A DNA stretch of 64,000 bases from Thalassobacter stenotrophicus. Lineage in GTDB: Bacteria; Pseudomonadota; Alphaproteobacteria; Rhodobacterales; Rhodobacteraceae. Every line of letters starts with the position of its first letter. Position 1 is the stretch's first letter. The notes beneath the pieces are model-generated. The model did not search any database and had not been told where the DNA came from. It worked only from the letters and a program-made list of their open reading frames with translations. Positions 16,256 to 26,579 of the stretch are shown here, piece after piece. The translations under genes and the position numbers were made by a program. Location of the stretch: NCBI RefSeq assembly GCF_001458315.1, contig NZ_CYRX01000008.1, forward strand, positions 109,383 to 173,382. Direction: 5' to 3'.

Positions 16256-17512
16256 ATGACAACAACAAGCCCAGATACCGCGTTCCAAAACGCACCCAAG
16301 GCCACGGCGCACCCCACCACCTCGATCCGCGATCCTCGCTTGGATTTCTTTCGCGGGATCGCAATGTTCATCATCCTTTTGGCCCATACACCCGGCAACG
16401 CGTGGACCTCTTGGATACCGGCGCGCTGGGGGTTTTCGGACGCCACAGAAATGTTTGTGTTTTGCTCAGGGATGGCCAGTGCGATTGCCTTTGGCCGCAC
16501 CTTTGATCGCGCGGGGCTAGGGTTGGGGACAGCACGGGTCGGGTTTCGGATTTGGCAGGTCTATTGGGCGCACATCGGGATGTTTTTCGCCATTGCGACG
16601 ATGCTGGCCGCGATTGATCAGACCGGCGCATATGACAAGGTCTATATAGGGACCCTGAATTTGTGGAAGGTCTTTGCCGATCCTGGGCCGCAGTTGGTGG
16701 GGTTGTTCACGCTGACCTATGTGCCGAATTACTTCGATATTTTGCCGATGTACATGGTGGTTCTGGCACTGATGCCGTTGGTTGTGGCGCTGTCCCGGGT
16801 CTCACTTTGGCTGAGTGCGGGGGGGGTTGTTGTTCTGTGGTTAGCCGCGCAAGAGCGGTTGTTGGCCGCCGTCGGTCTGGATGGCCTGCACCTGAACCTA
16901 CCGGCTGAGCCGTGGTCAGAAAGACAGTGGTTCTTTAACCCCTTTGGCTGGCAGTTGGTGTTTTTCACGGGCTTTGCCCTTATGCGCGGGTGGATCCCTG
17001 CGCCACCGATCAACAAGGTACTTCTGATCGTCGCAGCTGTTATCGTCATCGCTAATGTTCCGCTGTCGAACATCGGTGTACGCGCCGTCAGCCGCGAATG
17101 GTTCGGCCTTGCGTTCGAAACCAACCCGGTGATCGAATGGCGCGTCGCCAACAAAGGGCTGATCGACAAATCCGACTTTGGAATTCTGCGCTTTGTGCAC
17201 TTCTTGGCGCTGGCCTATTTGGGCTATGCCTTGGCGGGCCACAAAGGGGCGCGTTTGATGGCACATGGCACGTCCCTGGCTGCACGCATTTGGGACAACA
17301 TCCTCCCCCTCATCATGAAGGTCGGTCAGCAAAGCCTTGCGGTGTTTATCTTTTCCATGGTGCTGGCACGGGTGAATGGCTTTGTCCTAGACAACATTGG
17401 CCGTGATGCGCTGACGTGGACGATCGTTAATCTGACGGGCTTTGGTCTTTTGATCCTCTGTGCCTACGGGGCGGGTTGGTTCAAATCCCAACCCTGGAGG
17501 GCACGGGCATGA
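16256..17512 (+). CDS. opgC: OpgC-type membrane protein, substituent transfer to periplasmic glucans
   Basis: The 418-residue integral membrane protein has about ten hydrophobic segments and an N-terminal RDPRLDFFRGIAMFIILLAHT motif. That RxDxFRG/H pattern is typical of OpgC and related acyltransferase-3 proteins. OpgC adds succinyl or similar groups to osmoregulated periplasmic glucans at the inner membrane. ATG 16256 was chosen because the residues before it in the longer frame do not resemble the family. The stop overlaps the start of opgG (ATGA), so the glucan genes form an operon opgC-opgG-opgH. Confidence 0.88.
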   Translation: MTTTSPDTAFQNAPKATAHPTTSIRDPRLDFFRGIAMFIILLAHTPGNAWTSWIPARWGFSDATEMFVFCSGMASAIAFGRTFDRAGLGLGTARVGFRIWQVYWAHIGMFFAIATMLAAIDQTGAYDKVYIGTLNLWKVFADPGPQLVGLFTLTYVPNYFDILPMYMVVLALMPLVVALSRVSLWLSAGGVVVLWLAAQERLLAAVGLDGLHLNLPAEPWSERQWFFNPFGWQLVFFTGFALMRGWIPAPPINKVLLIVAAVIVIANVPLSNIGVRAVSREWFGLAFETNPVIEWRVANKGLIDKSDFGILRFVHFLALAYLGYALAGHKGARLMAHGTSLAARIWDNILPLIMKVGQQSLAVFIFSMVLARVNGFVLDNIGRDALTWTIVNLTGFGLLILCAYGAGWFKSQPWRARA

Positions 17513-19035
17513 TCACGCGTCGCAGTTTTCTGGCCCATAGCACGGCAGCACTTGCGTTGTTTGCAGCACCTACTCACGCCATGATGCCACGCTTCCTGAG
17601 CGATGAGCCGTTCGACGCGACAACGGTTGAAGAGATGGCCCGCACCCTGTCAGAGGCGCCCTATAGCCCGCGCCCCTTGGTGCCAGAGGCATGGCGGAAC
17701 TTGACATACGATCAGTATCGTAAAATCTGGTTCAATACCTCCAAGGCGGTGTGGGCAGACACAGGGCTACCTCTCCAAATGGACCTGTTTCACCCCGGCC
17801 TCTACTTTCCCCAAGCGGTTGAGGTGGACGTTGTGGCCAACGACAGGGCGCATCGTTTGGCCTTTGATTACGCCCTTTTCGACAAAACCGACAAGGCCCC
17901 CGAACTCCCCTTGGATGAGACTATGGGCTATTCGGGCCTGCGCCTGCGGGCCGAGTTGATAAAGGCCGGAATTTACCAAGAGTTTTGCGTGTTTCAGGGC
18001 GCCAGTTATTTTCGCGCACTCGCGACGGGGCAGAATTACGGCCTATCGGCGCGGGGGCTCGCACTCAAGACCGGCGACCGCGACGGCGAAGAATTCCCCG
18101 ACTTCGTGCGGTTCTGGGTGGAAACACCCGCACACGACTCGGGCACCTTTATCCTGCATGCCCTGTTGGACAGCCCCTCCGTCACGGGAGCGTTTCGGTT
18201 TGAGATCACGCCCGGCACGCCGTGTGAAATGGTCGTGCGCGCAACACTCTTTCCGCGTGTGATGCTGGATCATGTGGGGATCGCGCCTCTGACATCGATG
18301 TTTCTGTATGACGAAACCAACCGCGAGGCTTTCCGCGACTTTCGCCCAGCGGTGCATGACAGTGACGGGCTGTTGGTTTGGAACGGCGCAGGCGAGATGC
18401 TGTGGCGACCGCTTGCCAACCCTCGTGACCTTGGGATTTCGGCCTTTGTGGACGACAACCCCAAGGGCTTTGGCTTGATGCAGCGCGCCCGTGATTTTCA
18501 GGATTTTGAAGACCTTGAGGCCCATTACCACACCCGGCCGTCTGCATGGGTTGAACCACTGGGCGATTGGGGGGCAGGCGTGGTGCGGTTGGTCGAGATC
18601 CCAGCCGACAAAGAGATTTACGACAATATAGTCGCTTACTGGCGTCCGAGAGAGGCGCTTGCGCCCGGGCGAGCACACCGGTTCGACTACCGGCTGACAT
18701 GGGGAGAAGAGCCCCTGCGCCGCCGTGATTTGGCCCGGGTCGGCAATACGTTTGGCGGGCTGAATTTCGCACAAAACGCAGAACAGATGGTGATCGATTT
18801 CGATCCCCACCCAGAGCTGGACGTGCCGATTGAGGATATCAGCGTGCATGTCTCGTCAAACGACGTGGCTGTCAGCAGCGGGTTATTGCAACGCTTGCCA
18901 GACGGGCAGGGCGTGCGGTTGGCCTTTAGCTTCGACCCAGAGGGGCGCACCTCAGCCGAGCTGCGCGCGCAACTGCTCCGCGACGGTCGCCCGGTGTCTG
19001 AGGTCTGGCTTTACCGGTGGAGGGCCTCTGCATGA
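17509..19035 (+). CDS. opgG: Periplasmic glucan biosynthesis protein OpgG
   Basis: A 508-residue exported protein. It starts MITRRSFLAHSTAALALFAAPTHA, a twin-arginine-like signal with cleavage near residue 24, and continues with family segments EEMARTLSEAPY, FHPGLYFPQAV and FRFEITPGTPCEMVVRA. OpgG acts in the periplasm to shape the linear beta-1,2-glucan made by OpgH, adding branches or processing the chain. It overlaps opgC upstream and opgH downstream by ATGA junctions (17509 and 19032). Length matches the family. Confidence 0.92.
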   Translation: MITRRSFLAHSTAALALFAAPTHAMMPRFLSDEPFDATTVEEMARTLSEAPYSPRPLVPEAWRNLTYDQYRKIWFNTSKAVWADTGLPLQMDLFHPGLYFPQAVEVDVVANDRAHRLAFDYALFDKTDKAPELPLDETMGYSGLRLRAELIKAGIYQEFCVFQGASYFRALATGQNYGLSARGLALKTGDRDGEEFPDFVRFWVETPAHDSGTFILHALLDSPSVTGAFRFEITPGTPCEMVVRATLFPRVMLDHVGIAPLTSMFLYDETNREAFRDFRPAVHDSDGLLVWNGAGEMLWRPLANPRDLGISAFVDDNPKGFGLMQRARDFQDFEDLEAHYHTRPSAWVEPLGDWGAGVVRLVEIPADKEIYDNIVAYWRPREALAPGRAHRFDYRLTWGEEPLRRRDLARVGNTFGGLNFAQNAEQMVIDFDPHPELDVPIEDISVHVSSNDVAVSSGLLQRLPDGQGVRLAFSFDPEGRTSAELRAQLLRDGRPVSEVWLYRWRASA

Positions 19036-20888
19036 CCATCGCTTCCCAATTGGCCCATATGCCGCCGCACCACCCCTTGGCCTTTCCTGAGCAGGCGTTT
19101 GATAGCCCTCACAAGGGCGCGCCCAGTCCGCATGCCGACCCAGTCACCGTGCCGCAAGTGATCTGGGCGCGGATCGCGGTGTTTGCCCCGGCGTTGGTCA
19201 TTACGGGACTGTTGATGATGGTCTTTCTCAGATGGTTCGCACAAGGCGGCTTGTCGTGGGTGGAGGGGGTGTTGGCGGGCCTGATCGGGTTCGGGGTGTT
19301 CTGGATCGCGCTCAGCTTTGCCACGGCTCTTCTGGGGGCGTTGGCACTGGGTGCTCGCAAGCCCCTCACCAAGACCGGTGACGCCCTGAATGTCGCGCTT
19401 TTGATGCCGATTTATAATGAGGCCCCGCACCTAACTTTTGGTAACGCTGCCGCAATGATGGAGGCTCTGCACCGCACCCGCGGGCAGGGCCATTCGTTCA
19501 CCCTTTATATGCTGTCTGACACCCGTGATCCTAACGTGGCCGTGCGGGAAGAAATCGCGTTTGCGCATCTGTGCGCAAGCCTGCCGCCCGATGTGCCGGT
19601 GTTTTATCGGCGACGCGCGCAGAATACGGACCGCAAGGTCGGCAACCTTGCCGACTGGGTGACCCATTGGGGCGGCGCGCATGACGCAATGCTTGTTCTT
19701 GATGCCGATAGTTTGATGAGCGCGCCTGCGATCCGCGCCCTGACTGACGCGCTGGCCAGTGATCCCGGCGCGGGGCTGATCCAGAGCTTTCCCCACCTCA
19801 TTGGGGCGCGCACCCTATTTGCGCGTGCCCAAGAATTCGCCAACAGTACCTATGGGGCAGCACTTGCCAAGGGTTTGGCCCTTTGGACCGGGCAGGAGGG
19901 CAATTATTGGGGCCATAACGCGATCATCCGCACCACAGCATTTGCGGCCAGCGCAGGCTTGCCAAAGTTGCGCGGTGGGCGGTTGATCCTAAGCCATGAC
20001 TTCGTTGAGGCGGGGCTGATGCGGCGCGCAGGCTGGGGCATTCGGTTCCTGCCACAGGTCGGCGGCTCGTGGGAGGAAACGCCACCCGCTCTGCTGGATC
20101 ACGTCGCCCGCGACACGCGGTGGTGTCAGGGCAATTTGCAACACCTGCGGCTCCTGCGCGCGCGGGGGTTTCACGGGCTATCGCGGTTCCATCTGCTGCA
20201 TGGTGCGGTGGGTTATCTACTGTCGCCGCTATGGTTTGCGCTTTTGATCATCTGGGCGCTGATCGGCACCAGCGAAGAGCAAAGCGTGCTGGCCTATTTC
20301 TCACCCGACATGCCCCTGCGGCCCACATGGCCCGAAATGGGCACCCAAGGCCACGTCGGCGCGATGTTGTTGGTCTACAGCCTGTTGATCGCACCCAAGC
20401 TGATTGGGGCCGCCGCGACACTGGCCCAACGGCGCGGCGTGTTGCGAGTGGGTGGTATCGGCGCGTTTTTCTTTGGTTTGGTGACTGAGGTGCTTTTGTC
20501 GATCCTCTATGCGCCCATATTGATGGTCCAACAGACCCGCGCCGTGGTTCAAACGTTGCTTGGTGTCTCGGTCGATTGGACACCCCAAGCGCGGGACGGA
20601 GGGGTTTATGATTTGCGCGACTTGGCACGCGCCCATTGGTTGGAAACGGTGATTGGGGCCGCGCTTTTGACGGGCATCATCGCGGGACTTGTGTCGGTGT
20701 GGCTCTTGCCGATTGCAGTCTCGCTCACAGGGGCTGTGGGGCTTTCATGGCTCAGCGGTCGACCGACACATCACCGGCTGCTGGCCACACCGCAAAGCCT
20801 CCGGGCACCAGCCATTCGGCGTGCGGCGTTACACTGGCAAGATGGGGTAAAGCAAGCGGTTCAGAAGGCCTTCATTCCGGGGGAATAG
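19032..20888 (+). CDS. opgH: Glucans biosynthesis glucosyltransferase OpgH
   Basis: This 618-residue membrane glycosyltransferase (GT2 family) makes the beta-1,2-glucan backbone from UDP-glucose and moves it across the inner membrane. Two membrane segments precede the catalytic domain (about 115-350), which holds SDTRDPN, LVLDADSLM (DxD-type metal site), HDFVEAGL and ARDTRWCQGN (the Q/RxxRW-type acceptor motif). Further membrane segments follow to about 580. The N-terminus is shorter than the enterobacterial enzyme, as usual in Rhodobacteraceae. The 3' end overlaps the convergent hydrolase gene by 17 bases. Confidence 0.92.
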   Translation: MTIASQLAHMPPHHPLAFPEQAFDSPHKGAPSPHADPVTVPQVIWARIAVFAPALVITGLLMMVFLRWFAQGGLSWVEGVLAGLIGFGVFWIALSFATALLGALALGARKPLTKTGDALNVALLMPIYNEAPHLTFGNAAAMMEALHRTRGQGHSFTLYMLSDTRDPNVAVREEIAFAHLCASLPPDVPVFYRRRAQNTDRKVGNLADWVTHWGGAHDAMLVLDADSLMSAPAIRALTDALASDPGAGLIQSFPHLIGARTLFARAQEFANSTYGAALAKGLALWTGQEGNYWGHNAIIRTTAFAASAGLPKLRGGRLILSHDFVEAGLMRRAGWGIRFLPQVGGSWEETPPALLDHVARDTRWCQGNLQHLRLLRARGFHGLSRFHLLHGAVGYLLSPLWFALLIIWALIGTSEEQSVLAYFSPDMPLRPTWPEMGTQGHVGAMLLVYSLLIAPKLIGAAATLAQRRGVLRVGGIGAFFFGLVTEVLLSILYAPILMVQQTRAVVQTLLGVSVDWTPQARDGGVYDLRDLARAHWLETVIGAALLTGIIAGLVSVWLLPIAVSLTGAVGLSWLSGRPTHHRLLATPQSLRAPAIRRAALHWQDGVKQAVQKAFIPGE

Positions 20889-21735
20889 TTGCCTGATCCG
20901 CTTCCGCCAATCCCTCCATCCAGTCCAGCGCCATATCCGCCCAACCCTCGGGCACACGATGGCCCCCGGGATAGAGTGCGAGTTCTAGGGCAAATCCCGG
21001 CGCACAGTCCCATTTGCGGCGCAAAAAGGCCCCAGATTGCGACACCCCACTCGGCGCAGGCGAGGTGCAGCTGTTTGCACCGCGCCACAGTGCCATCCCA
21101 TCGAAGATATCCCCTTGGAGGAAACGATCTCCGAGCGGGCGACCCTCAAGCGGAACGGTCCGATCGGTCCACCCGTGCGTATGCAACAGCCGCACAGGGC
21201 CTGCGCATTCTGTGGGGTGCGGCCGCCAGAACCCACCGGCCACAGGCGCATAGGCGAAAAAGGCGCTCGGTGTTTCACACGCGAGATACGACACCATGAA
21301 CCCGCCAGCAGAAAACCCGGCCAACATTCCCTTATCCTTTGACAGCCCATGACGTACCTGCGCGTCTGACAGGATCGAGGCGAAAAACGCAGCCTCGTCG
21401 CGGGCGCGCGGCCGGGTGGTTTCCGGCAAGAACGACCAAATACCGCCTTCGCCCCCACGCCACGACAGCGCCTGTGGGGCAATCACCGCATAGCCACGTT
21501 CCAGCAACGGCTGCACCATCTGAGCCATGCCCAGAACACCTCGGCTGGTTCCGCCCGCGCCATGCAAAAACATGACATGAGGATACCCCCCATTGGGGGC
21601 AGGACCATCGGGCAGGGCGATCCGGTAGGTCCCTTGATCAACCTCGCATGGGGGATCGGACCGGCCACAATCGGCCAGCGCGGCGGTGGCTGTCGCAGCC
21701 AAAAAGGCGAGAGGGGCGATTAACCGCAGCAACAT
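20872..21735 (-). CDS. Secreted alpha/beta hydrolase (poly-hydroxybutyrate depolymerase / LpqC-like esterase)
   Basis: The 287-residue protein has a signal peptide (about 1-21, ending ALA) followed by an alpha/beta hydrolase fold. The oxyanion segment is VMFLHGAGG, and the nucleophile elbow GFSAGGF supplies the catalytic Ser. An Asp near HTHGWTDRTVP and the His in YPGGHRVPEGW complete the triad. Four or more cysteines in the mature part are compatible with periplasmic disulfides. It belongs to the esterase/depolymerase (LpqC, feruloyl esterase) group; the substrate is unknown. A rhodanese gene lies directly upstream on the same strand. Confidence 0.8.
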   Translation of the reverse strand: MLLRLIAPLAFLAATATAALADCGRSDPPCEVDQGTYRIALPDGPAPNGGYPHVMFLHGAGGTSRGVLGMAQMVQPLLERGYAVIAPQALSWRGGEGGIWSFLPETTRPRARDEAAFFASILSDAQVRHGLSKDKGMLAGFSAGGFMVSYLACETPSAFFAYAPVAGGFWRPHPTECAGPVRLLHTHGWTDRTVPLEGRPLGDRFLQGDIFDGMALWRGANSCTSPAPSGVSQSGAFLRRKWDCAPGFALELALYPGGHRVPEGWADMALDWMEGLAEADQATIPPE

Positions 21736-21736
21736 A

Positions 21737-22186
21737 CTAAGCGCCTGATTTCACGGGCAAGCCACGCCGCAGCCAACCCGGCCCTGTGCGCGAACCGAGC
21801 ATCCCCTCGGGGACATCAATCACATTGGTGAACCCGGCGGACACCAGACGCGAGGACAGCCGCGCAGACCGGACCCCGCGCGCACAAATCAACGCGATCG
21901 GCGCGGTAAAATCGCCGCCGCTTAGCTTTGCCAATTGGGTCGTGAAATCGGGTTGACGCATGTCCAAAGGGGTCCCGAATTCGGGTACTCCGGTTGCGCG
22001 CCATTCATCGGGCCTGCGGATATCGATCAGCAGGATTTCACGCGCGGCGGCCATCTCAAAGGCTTGACCCGGTGTCAGTGCCACCCGGGGCGCGGGCGGG
22101 CCGCCGACACCTATCATCGCGGCTCCAACAATCACCAGCGCAGACATGGTAAACAAGACGGCCCGGCGTGTGGGTTTAAAAGCCAT
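21737..22186 (-). CDS. Membrane-anchored rhodanese-like protein
   Basis: A 149-residue protein with an N-terminal hydrophobic segment (about 10-30) that anchors or exports it, then a single rhodanese domain. The active-site loop is CARGVRSARL with the catalytic Cys. ILLIDIRRPDEWRATGVP is the family start and GFTNVIDVPEGMLG its end. Single-domain rhodaneses carry persulfide sulfur; the location outside the cytoplasm suggests a periplasmic or envelope sulfur role. It stops one base before the hydrolase gene starts, and both are probably cotranscribed. Confidence 0.85.
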   Translation of the reverse strand: MAFKPTRRAVLFTMSALVIVGAAMIGVGGPPAPRVALTPGQAFEMAAAREILLIDIRRPDEWRATGVPEFGTPLDMRQPDFTTQLAKLSGGDFTAPIALICARGVRSARLSSRLVSAGFTNVIDVPEGMLGSRTGPGWLRRGLPVKSGA

Positions 22187-22379
22187 TTAGGACACTCCCA
22201 TCGCTACATGCTCCGGTTTAGCCCCGCGCCAGGGTTCACGCATTACACAAACCAGTGACTGTGGGGGCGTAAAACACGCGCGACTTAAATGAATATTCAC
22301 ATCTAGCGGCGAAACACACGACCAACTCGAAGCCGCACACCGCGCGGTTTTGTACCTCGCGCAAGCCCGGAGCCCGAAT

Positions 22380-25300
22380 ATGTCGTTGTTCAGAAACCTG
22401 AGCCTAAAGGTGAAATTACCCCTAGTTTTGATGGGCTTAACGGCATTGGCAATGGGGATAAGCGGCTATTTTCATATCGTGAGTGCCTATGCGTCGGTGC
22501 GCGACGCCAACATGATACAACTGACAGCAACACGCGATGCCCGTGTGCGACAGGTTGAAGATTTAATCGCGCGCATTGATAGCGATATCCGCAGTTTTGC
22601 CGCCTCACAGGAGGCGCAGCAGGCGCTGCGTGGCTTGAATAGGTCGTGGAATAACATGTCCCCAGAGGAGCGTGCCGCCATTCGCGCGCTCTACGGGCGC
22701 GACAATCCATTTCAAATGGCGCAACGCGCACAACTCAGCGATGCCGATGATCGGTCAGAATACTCACTGACGCACGCGATGTCTCATGCACAGATGCAAG
22801 GGTTTATGCAGAGCCTCAATTACGGTGATCTGTTGATGATTAACCCCGAGGGTGAGGTAATCTACTCAGTCCGAAAAAGGGACGATTTTGGCATCAATCT
22901 AGACGCAGCGAGCGACTCCCCCCTTGCAGAGCTGTTCAAGCAGATGAGCGCGCAGACAGGGCCAGCGTCCCCAGTGTTCGTAGACGTCACACCCTACGCG
23001 CCCAACGGCAGCCTGCCGACCGCGTTCATTGCCCAGCGCCTTGTGAATGTACGCGGCGATACGCGGGGGATTATGGTTCTCGAACTGCCGATGGATGCGA
23101 TCCAAGCCGTCATCGACAGGCCCACTGGTCTTGGCCAGACTGGCGAAGCGTATCTGCTAGGGTCTGATGGTTTTTTTCGAACAGCGCCCCGAGTAAATGA
23201 AAGACAGACGCCCTATTATGAAACACGCGCCGAGGCCAGTTTCTTGGGCGCAATGCAACAGGCAGGGACTGGCGCGATAGAAGGCGCCGGCACATGGTAC
23301 GATCAGGCCACCACTGCCTTTGCCACTGTAACCGTCTGGAACCGCACGTGGACTTTGGCCGTAGAAAAATCATTAGAAGAAGTGTTGGAACCCGCTGTGG
23401 CCATCCGCAATTTCACCTTGGTTGAGATGGCCATCGTTCAGATTGTCATTTTTGGCATGGGTTGGCTCTTTGCGCGGTCATTGTCTGGCCCCTTGGGCCG
23501 CGTGATCCAAGCGCTGCGCAAGACTGCCAATGGTGATCTGACAAGCGATGTACCGGATACGGACCGTAGCGACGAAATTGGCCAAATCGCATCCGTTCTT
23601 GGAGACCTGAGGGGGGATTTGGCCGCTGGCCAATCAGCCGCGCGAGACGCCCAATTCAAAGGTGCAGCCTTTGACCAATCCTCCGCCGCGATGATGATCA
23701 CCGATGAAAACCGCGTCGTGACGTATATTAACCCCGCTGCGGAAGCATTGGTGACACAGCATCAAGAAGCATGGGCGCGAAAGGGCTTTGCTTTTGACAT
23801 AGCCGATATGGTCGGAACGCGCCTAGATGTACTTCACCCATGTGAAGGCATCGACGTAAGCTTTGCCGATACGGCGACGGTGCCGATGCATGTCGAACTT
23901 GGTCAAACCCGGCTCCGTTTAAACATTGGCCGTATTATTGATCCCGAGAGCGATGAGCACACGGGTTACATTGCTGAATGGTCGGACGTCACACAAACGC
24001 TTCGCTCCGCCACAATTTTAGAAGCCATTGAAGCGGCTCAAGCGGTGTTTGAAATGAACAGCGACGGTCAGATCATCAGCGCGAATCCAAACATGCTGAA
24101 TGCGGCTAACGTCGAATCTCTGAACGATTTTCTTGAAGTTTTTCACTCAGCGGTCGATAGCCCAGCCGACGATGCTACTGTCCTCGTTGAGGCCGCTATG
24201 AAAGCTGGGCAGGGCGAAACACTCTCTGGAACTTTCGTGTGTCAAAAGCCAGATGGCGGCACTCTTTGGCTGGCAGGATCTTTAAATCCGGTGCGTGAGG
24301 TTGACGGAACCACTTCAAGGGTCGTCGCCATCTTGGATGACGTAAGCACGCAACGCATTGCGCAAAGCAACGCGGAGAAAGAACGCAAGGAGATGCAGGC
24401 ACAACAAGACCTTGCTGTTGACCAGCTGGGCGTTGGCTTAAACCGACTGGCAGAGGGCGACCTTCAAGCCACCATAGAGGACACGTTCGGCACCCACTAC
24501 GAACAGCTCCGGCTTGATTTCAATTCGACAAGCTCTCGGTTGTCTAAAGCCATGCACGACGTACGCACCAATGCAGAGAGTATTCGCGGAGAAGTCGCAG
24601 AGATTAGCAATGCGGCGGCTGATCTTTCGACCCGGACCGAAAAGCAAGCCGCAACGCTGGAAGAAACCGCAGCAGCCATCGAAGAGATTACAGCATCGGT
24701 CGTCTCCGCAGCCGAAGGGGCCACAGCAGCCAATAGTGTTGTGTCTAACGCTAAAGAAAACGCGGAACAAAGCGGTTTAGTGGTGACCGAGGCGGTTTCG
24801 GCCATGGGGGTGATCTCTTCGTCTTCTTCGAAGATGTCAAAGATCATCAGCGTCATTGACGACATCGCCTTTCAGACAAACCTGCTGGCTCTCAACGCCG
24901 GCGTAGAGGCTGCCCGCGCTGGTGATGCAGGTCGAGGATTTGCTGTTGTTGCGTCTGAGGTAAGATCGCTCGCGCATAGGTCATCGGAAGCCGCTAAAGA
25001 GATCAATGACCTCATCTCCGAAAGCAGCAAACAGGTCAGCCATGGTGTCGATCTCGTGGGCAAAGCTGGGACTGCACTACAAGAGATTGTTGGCTTTGTG
25101 ACCAACATTTCCGACCACGTCAGCGACATTGAACACTCCGCCAAAGAACAAAGCGCGGTTTTGAGTGAAATCAACGCCTCAATGGGGCAACTGGATCAAG
25201 TCACCCAACAAAACGCGGCTTTGTTCGAGGAAACCACCGCTGCCAGTCAATCCCTGAACAGCGACGCCGACACGCTCTTGCGCCTTATTCAGCATTTTAG

Positions 25301-25490
25301 GATCGATAACGCAGTCAACCAGATTCAGACGTCGGCGACAGGGCAACAGTTGCCAACTGAGATGAGCGATACCCCAACAGCGACGCAGTTTCATGATGCT
25401 GGGAAAACGTCTTCGAATCGATCCAAGAAAACTGTCGGCGCGGGACCACTTAATCTCCAAGATGATCTGGACGATTGGCGGGAGTTTTAG
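22380..25490 (+). CDS. Methyl-accepting chemotaxis protein with PAS domains and CheR/CheB-docking tail
   Basis: The 1036-residue receptor has a membrane helix (about 16-36), a large periplasmic sensor (about 40-345), a second membrane helix (about 350-372) and a HAMP domain. Two PAS-like domains (about 440-545 and 555-680) precede a second HAMP-like linker and the signalling hairpin, which contains [20 protein letters not shown]. The protein ends in DWREF, a match to the xWxxF pentapeptide that tethers CheR or CheB to a receptor. The cheB gene starts two bases later, which agrees with local docking. The ligand is unknown. ATG 22380 gives the usual short cytoplasmic start before the first membrane helix. 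Confidence 0.9.
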   Translation: MSLFRNLSLKVKLPLVLMGLTALAMGISGYFHIVSAYASVRDANMIQLTATRDARVRQVEDLIARIDSDIRSFAASQEAQQALRGLNRSWNNMSPEERAAIRALYGRDNPFQMAQRAQLSDADDRSEYSLTHAMSHAQMQGFMQSLNYGDLLMINPEGEVIYSVRKRDDFGINLDAASDSPLAELFKQMSAQTGPASPVFVDVTPYAPNGSLPTAFIAQRLVNVRGDTRGIMVLELPMDAIQAVIDRPTGLGQTGEAYLLGSDGFFRTAPRVNERQTPYYETRAEASFLGAMQQAGTGAIEGAGTWYDQATTAFATVTVWNRTWTLAVEKSLEEVLEPAVAIRNFTLVEMAIVQIVIFGMGWLFARSLSGPLGRVIQALRKTANGDLTSDVPDTDRSDEIGQIASVLGDLRGDLAAGQSAARDAQFKGAAFDQSSAAMMITDENRVVTYINPAAEALVTQHQEAWARKGFAFDIADMVGTRLDVLHPCEGIDVSFADTATVPMHVELGQTRLRLNIGRIIDPESDEHTGYIAEWSDVTQTLRSATILEAIEAAQAVFEMNSDGQIISANPNMLNAANVESLNDFLEVFHSAVDSPADDATVLVEAAMKAGQGETLSGTFVCQKPDGGTLWLAGSLNPVREVDGTTSRVVAILDDVSTQRIAQSNAEKERKEMQAQQDLAVDQLGVGLNRLAEGDLQATIEDTFGTHYEQLRLDFNSTSSRLSKAMHDVRTNAESIRGEVAEISNAAADLSTRTEKQAATLEETAAAIEEITASVVSAAEGATAANSVVSNAKENAEQSGLVVTEAVSAMGVISSSSSKMSKIISVIDDIAFQTNLLALNAGVEAARAGDAGRGFAVVASEVRSLAHRSSEAAKEINDLISESSKQVSHGVDLVGKAGTALQEIVGFVTNISDHVSDIEHSAKEQSAVLSEINASMGQLDQVTQQNAALFEETTAASQSLNSDADTLLRLIQHFRIDNAVNQIQTSATGQQLPTEMSDTPTATQFHDAGKTSSNRSKKTVGAGPLNLQDDLDDWREF

Positions 25491-25492
25491 GA

Positions 25493-26554
25493 ATGGCAAC
25501 CACATTCGCGGCCTCGACCAATGCTCCGATAAAGGTCCTCATCATAGACGATTCCGCAACTATTCGCCGTTTGTTAAGTTTGGTCCTTGGGTCTGATCCT
25601 GAAATTTGCGTCGTCGGAGAGGCCGAAAACCCGATCGAGGCACGAGAACTGATTAAGCAAACTGACCCAGATGTTTTGACGCTTGATGTTGAGATGCCCA
25701 AGATGGATGGCATCGAATTTCTACGTCGCTTAATGCGGCTGCGACCGACACCTGTGGTCATGATTTCCACACTGACACACAAAGGCTCGGAAGCCGCTCT
25801 GACGGCTCTACAACTTGGAGCGGTCGATGTTTTTGGCAAACCTAGGCGTGCAGAGATATCGGAATGGCAGGGCCTCGTGTCTATGGTCAAAACCGCAGCG
25901 CGCGCGCGCGCTAGTCAGAATGCGGCGGTTAATCCAAACCTTGCGCCAGCGCGCCACGGTGCATGGACAGGCAAAATAGTAGCGATCGGGGCATCCACCG
26001 GCGGCGTAGACGCATTAGAAACCGTCCTAAGCAGATTTCCCACTGACTGCCCCCCCACGGTCATCGTCCAGCATATGCCGGAATTGTTTTTGACGTCCCT
26101 CGCGACCCGGCTCGATGCAAAATATGCGCCCATAATAAAGCTAGCCGAAAATGGTGCACCCCTGCGACCGGGGGCTGTGTTGATTGCACCTGGCGGTGAT
26201 CATCATTTGAATGTTGGACACAGCCATCTGCGCGCCGAACTCGTCGGCTCTGACAAAGTGGCCGGACATCGCCCCTCGGTTGATGTCCTTTTCGGTTCGC
26301 TGGTTCCCCGCGCTGATAACGTTGTTGCAACGCTGCTAACGGGTATGGGCCGCGACGGAGCGGATGGTATGAAGCGTTTGCGTTCCCATGGTGCAATGAC
26401 CATTGCTCAAAATGAGGCCACCTGCGTTGTTTATGGAATGCCTCGCGCAGCGATTGAAGCGGGCGCAGCCGACAAGATATTGCCTCTGACCGAAATTGGC
26501 GATGCGATCCTGGCACAAGCCGCGGTGCCAGTCGCAAGCAGATCGAGGGTCTAG
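25493..26554 (+). CDS. cheB: Chemotaxis response regulator protein-glutamate methylesterase CheB
   Basis: The 353-residue protein has an N-terminal receiver domain (about 18-125) with IDDSATIRR and the phospho-acceptor Asp in LTLDVEMPKMDG. The C-terminal methylesterase domain (about 165-345) has the catalytic Ser in AIGASTGG, His in IVQHMPE and Asp in GMGRDGADG. CheB removes methyl groups from chemoreceptors and deamidates glutamines, which sets adaptation. It is preceded by its probable substrate, the receptor, and followed by cheD. No cheA, cheW or cheR is in the window, so these three genes must use kinase parts encoded elsewhere. Confidence 0.95.
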   Translation: MATTFAASTNAPIKVLIIDDSATIRRLLSLVLGSDPEICVVGEAENPIEARELIKQTDPDVLTLDVEMPKMDGIEFLRRLMRLRPTPVVMISTLTHKGSEAALTALQLGAVDVFGKPRRAEISEWQGLVSMVKTAARARASQNAAVNPNLAPARHGAWTGKIVAIGASTGGVDALETVLSRFPTDCPPTVIVQHMPELFLTSLATRLDAKYAPIIKLAENGAPLRPGAVLIAPGGDHHLNVGHSHLRAELVGSDKVAGHRPSVDVLFGSLVPRADNVVATLLTGMGRDGADGMKRLRSHGAMTIAQNEATCVVYGMPRAAIEAGAADKILPLTEIGDAILAQAAVPVASRSRV

Positions 26555-26579
26555 ACCGATCGAACAGGAAGCAACAAAA

